A stretch of 64,000 nucleotides of DNA from Thioflexithrix psekupsensis (lineage in GTDB: Bacteria; Pseudomonadota; Gammaproteobacteria; Beggiatoales; Beggiatoaceae), in contig NZ_MSLT01000018.1 in NCBI RefSeq assembly GCF_002149925.1, positions 310,001 to 374,000 of the forward strand, read 5' to 3'. Below, piece after piece: positions 63,405 through 64,000 of this stretch (the stretch's first letter is position 1; each line of letters opens with the position of its first letter). Under the pieces are notes generated by a model. The model did no database searches. It was given only the letters and a program-made list of their open reading frames with translations, and was not told the origin of the DNA. The translations under genes and the position numbers were made by a program.

Positions 63405-64000
63405 ATGCTGTGGTTTAGCCTAATGTTGGCGATATTGGCAATCGGATTGGTGGCGATAACGTTACCGGGAACATTGGCTTTATTGTTTTGGACTATCGGG
63501 GGATTATTTCCAGCGCGACGTTTGCCCATAACCGATAAGGCCGTGCCATTAGCCGTGATCGTTCCCGCACACAATGAATCGGCGAGTATTGCAACTACAG
63601 TGCGCCATTTACAGGCGTGTGAGTCGCCGCGTGCGCCGTGGCGTTTGATTGTCATTGCTGACAATTGCACCGATGACACGGCTGAACAAGCCCGCCGTGC
63701 GGGAGCTGAAGTCTGGGAGCGAACTGATGAGCAGTTACGCGGCAAAGGTTATGCGTTGGCGATGGCTTTTACACGTTTAGCCCACGAAGCCGCACAACAA
63801 GCGGTGTTGGTGGTCGATGCGGATACGGTGGTGGATCGTCAGTTTTTGGTGATCAGTGAACAGGCGTTTGCGTCGGGTGCGGATGCGGTGCAGTGTCGTT
63901 ATACGGTAAATCAGCCCGAACGCTCAATGCGCAGTCGTTTAATGAATGTGGCGTTGATGGCGTTTAATGTGTTGCGTATGCGGGGGCGGGCATTTTGGGG
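63405..64000 (+). CDS. Glycosyltransferase family 2 (partial, runs off the window)
   Basis: The first 198 residues of a membrane-bound glycosyltransferase. A membrane helix (about 5-33) is followed by the GT-A fold: LAVIVPAHNESASIATTV, VIADNCTDDTAEQAR, RGKGYALAMAF and the metal motif VVDADTVVD (DAD). It transfers an activated sugar, probably to a lipid or polysaccharide. The frame stays open to the end of the window. GAGAG precedes ATG 63405 by about 7 bases. Confidence 0.88.
   Translation, partial: MLWFSLMLAILAIGLVAITLPGTLALLFWTIGGLFPARRLPITDKAVPLAVIVPAHNESASIATTVRHLQACESPRAPWRLIVIADNCTDDTAEQARRAGAEVWERTDEQLRGKGYALAMAFTRLAHEAAQQAVLVVDADTVVDRQFLVISEQAFASGADAVQCRYTVNQPERSMRSRLMNVALMAFNVLRMRGRAFW

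Noticed and set aside
1-64000. CRISPR arrays, tRNA or rRNA genes
   Set aside because: No regularly spaced direct repeats of CRISPR type and no tRNA-like cloverleaf or rRNA sequence were found by reading; the repeats present are palindromic mobile elements.

Overview
This 64 kb window reads as chromosome of a gammaproteobacterium of moderate GC. The complete Isc cluster with HscB/HscA/Fdx, the arginine enzymes, ParC, MnmE, RecB and CpoB are all of gammaproteobacterial type. The mix of large PAS/GGDEF signalling proteins, a TIR protein, a bactofilin, a roadblock protein and many short palindromic repeats suggests a filamentous sulfur bacterium (Thiotrichales, Beggiatoa/Thioflexithrix-like). That placement is inference; the gene calls do not depend on it.

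Layout. 0-9 kb: a frameshifted MalY/PatB aminotransferase, a REC-PAS-PAS-GGDEF protein with a degenerate GGDEF motif but an intact I-site, CpoB, RfbD, and a protein made of seven PAS domains with no output domain. 9.1-16.7 kb: cytochrome b561, then iscR, two tandem cysteine desulfurases, iscU, iscA, hscB, hscA and fdx, with a good IscR-type site upstream and a 130 bp palindromic element between hscB and hscA. 16.7-24 kb: a Crp/Fnr regulator, OmpW, prolyl aminopeptidase, a membrane protein and RecB, with three clear hairpin terminators. 24-31.6 kb (minus strand): a four-gene Gld-type ABC system and rfbBAC (dTDP-rhamnose), preceded by a TIR protein.

32.5-54.9 kb is an accessory region. It contains a REC-histidine kinase, a truncated Hfq-like gene with an in-frame stop, a HlyD/GAF-HlyD/DUF3467 export group, and a GIDE-domain protein. 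A DNA methyltransferase fused to a QxK nuclease is split by an intact IS630-family element. Then follow a DUF4160/DUF2442 pair, argH, an NtrC-type regulator, a decayed IS607/TnpB element, roadblock and TPR proteins, mnmE, trhP, a HaeII-like restriction-modification pair, a HEPN-MNT pair whose HEPN gene is split by a 192 bp MITE, and a VWA protein.

54.9-64 kb returns to core genes: argF, argD, argC, a bactofilin, an OmpA-like lipoprotein, a PilZ protein, parC, cysM and a partial glycosyltransferase.

The strongest discovery-type signal is an active-looking mobile DNA system. The 1131 bp IS630 element at 39814-40944 and the ~190 bp MITE family (38284-38473, 52557-52748, a truncated copy at 33713-33870 and fragments) share the same outermost ends (TACCAAAATTA) and sit between TA dinucleotides. 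In two independent cases, removing the element plus one TA restores an uninterrupted gene: the methyltransferase-nuclease and the HEPN gene. Two host-defence or toxin modules have therefore been broken by one transposase family.
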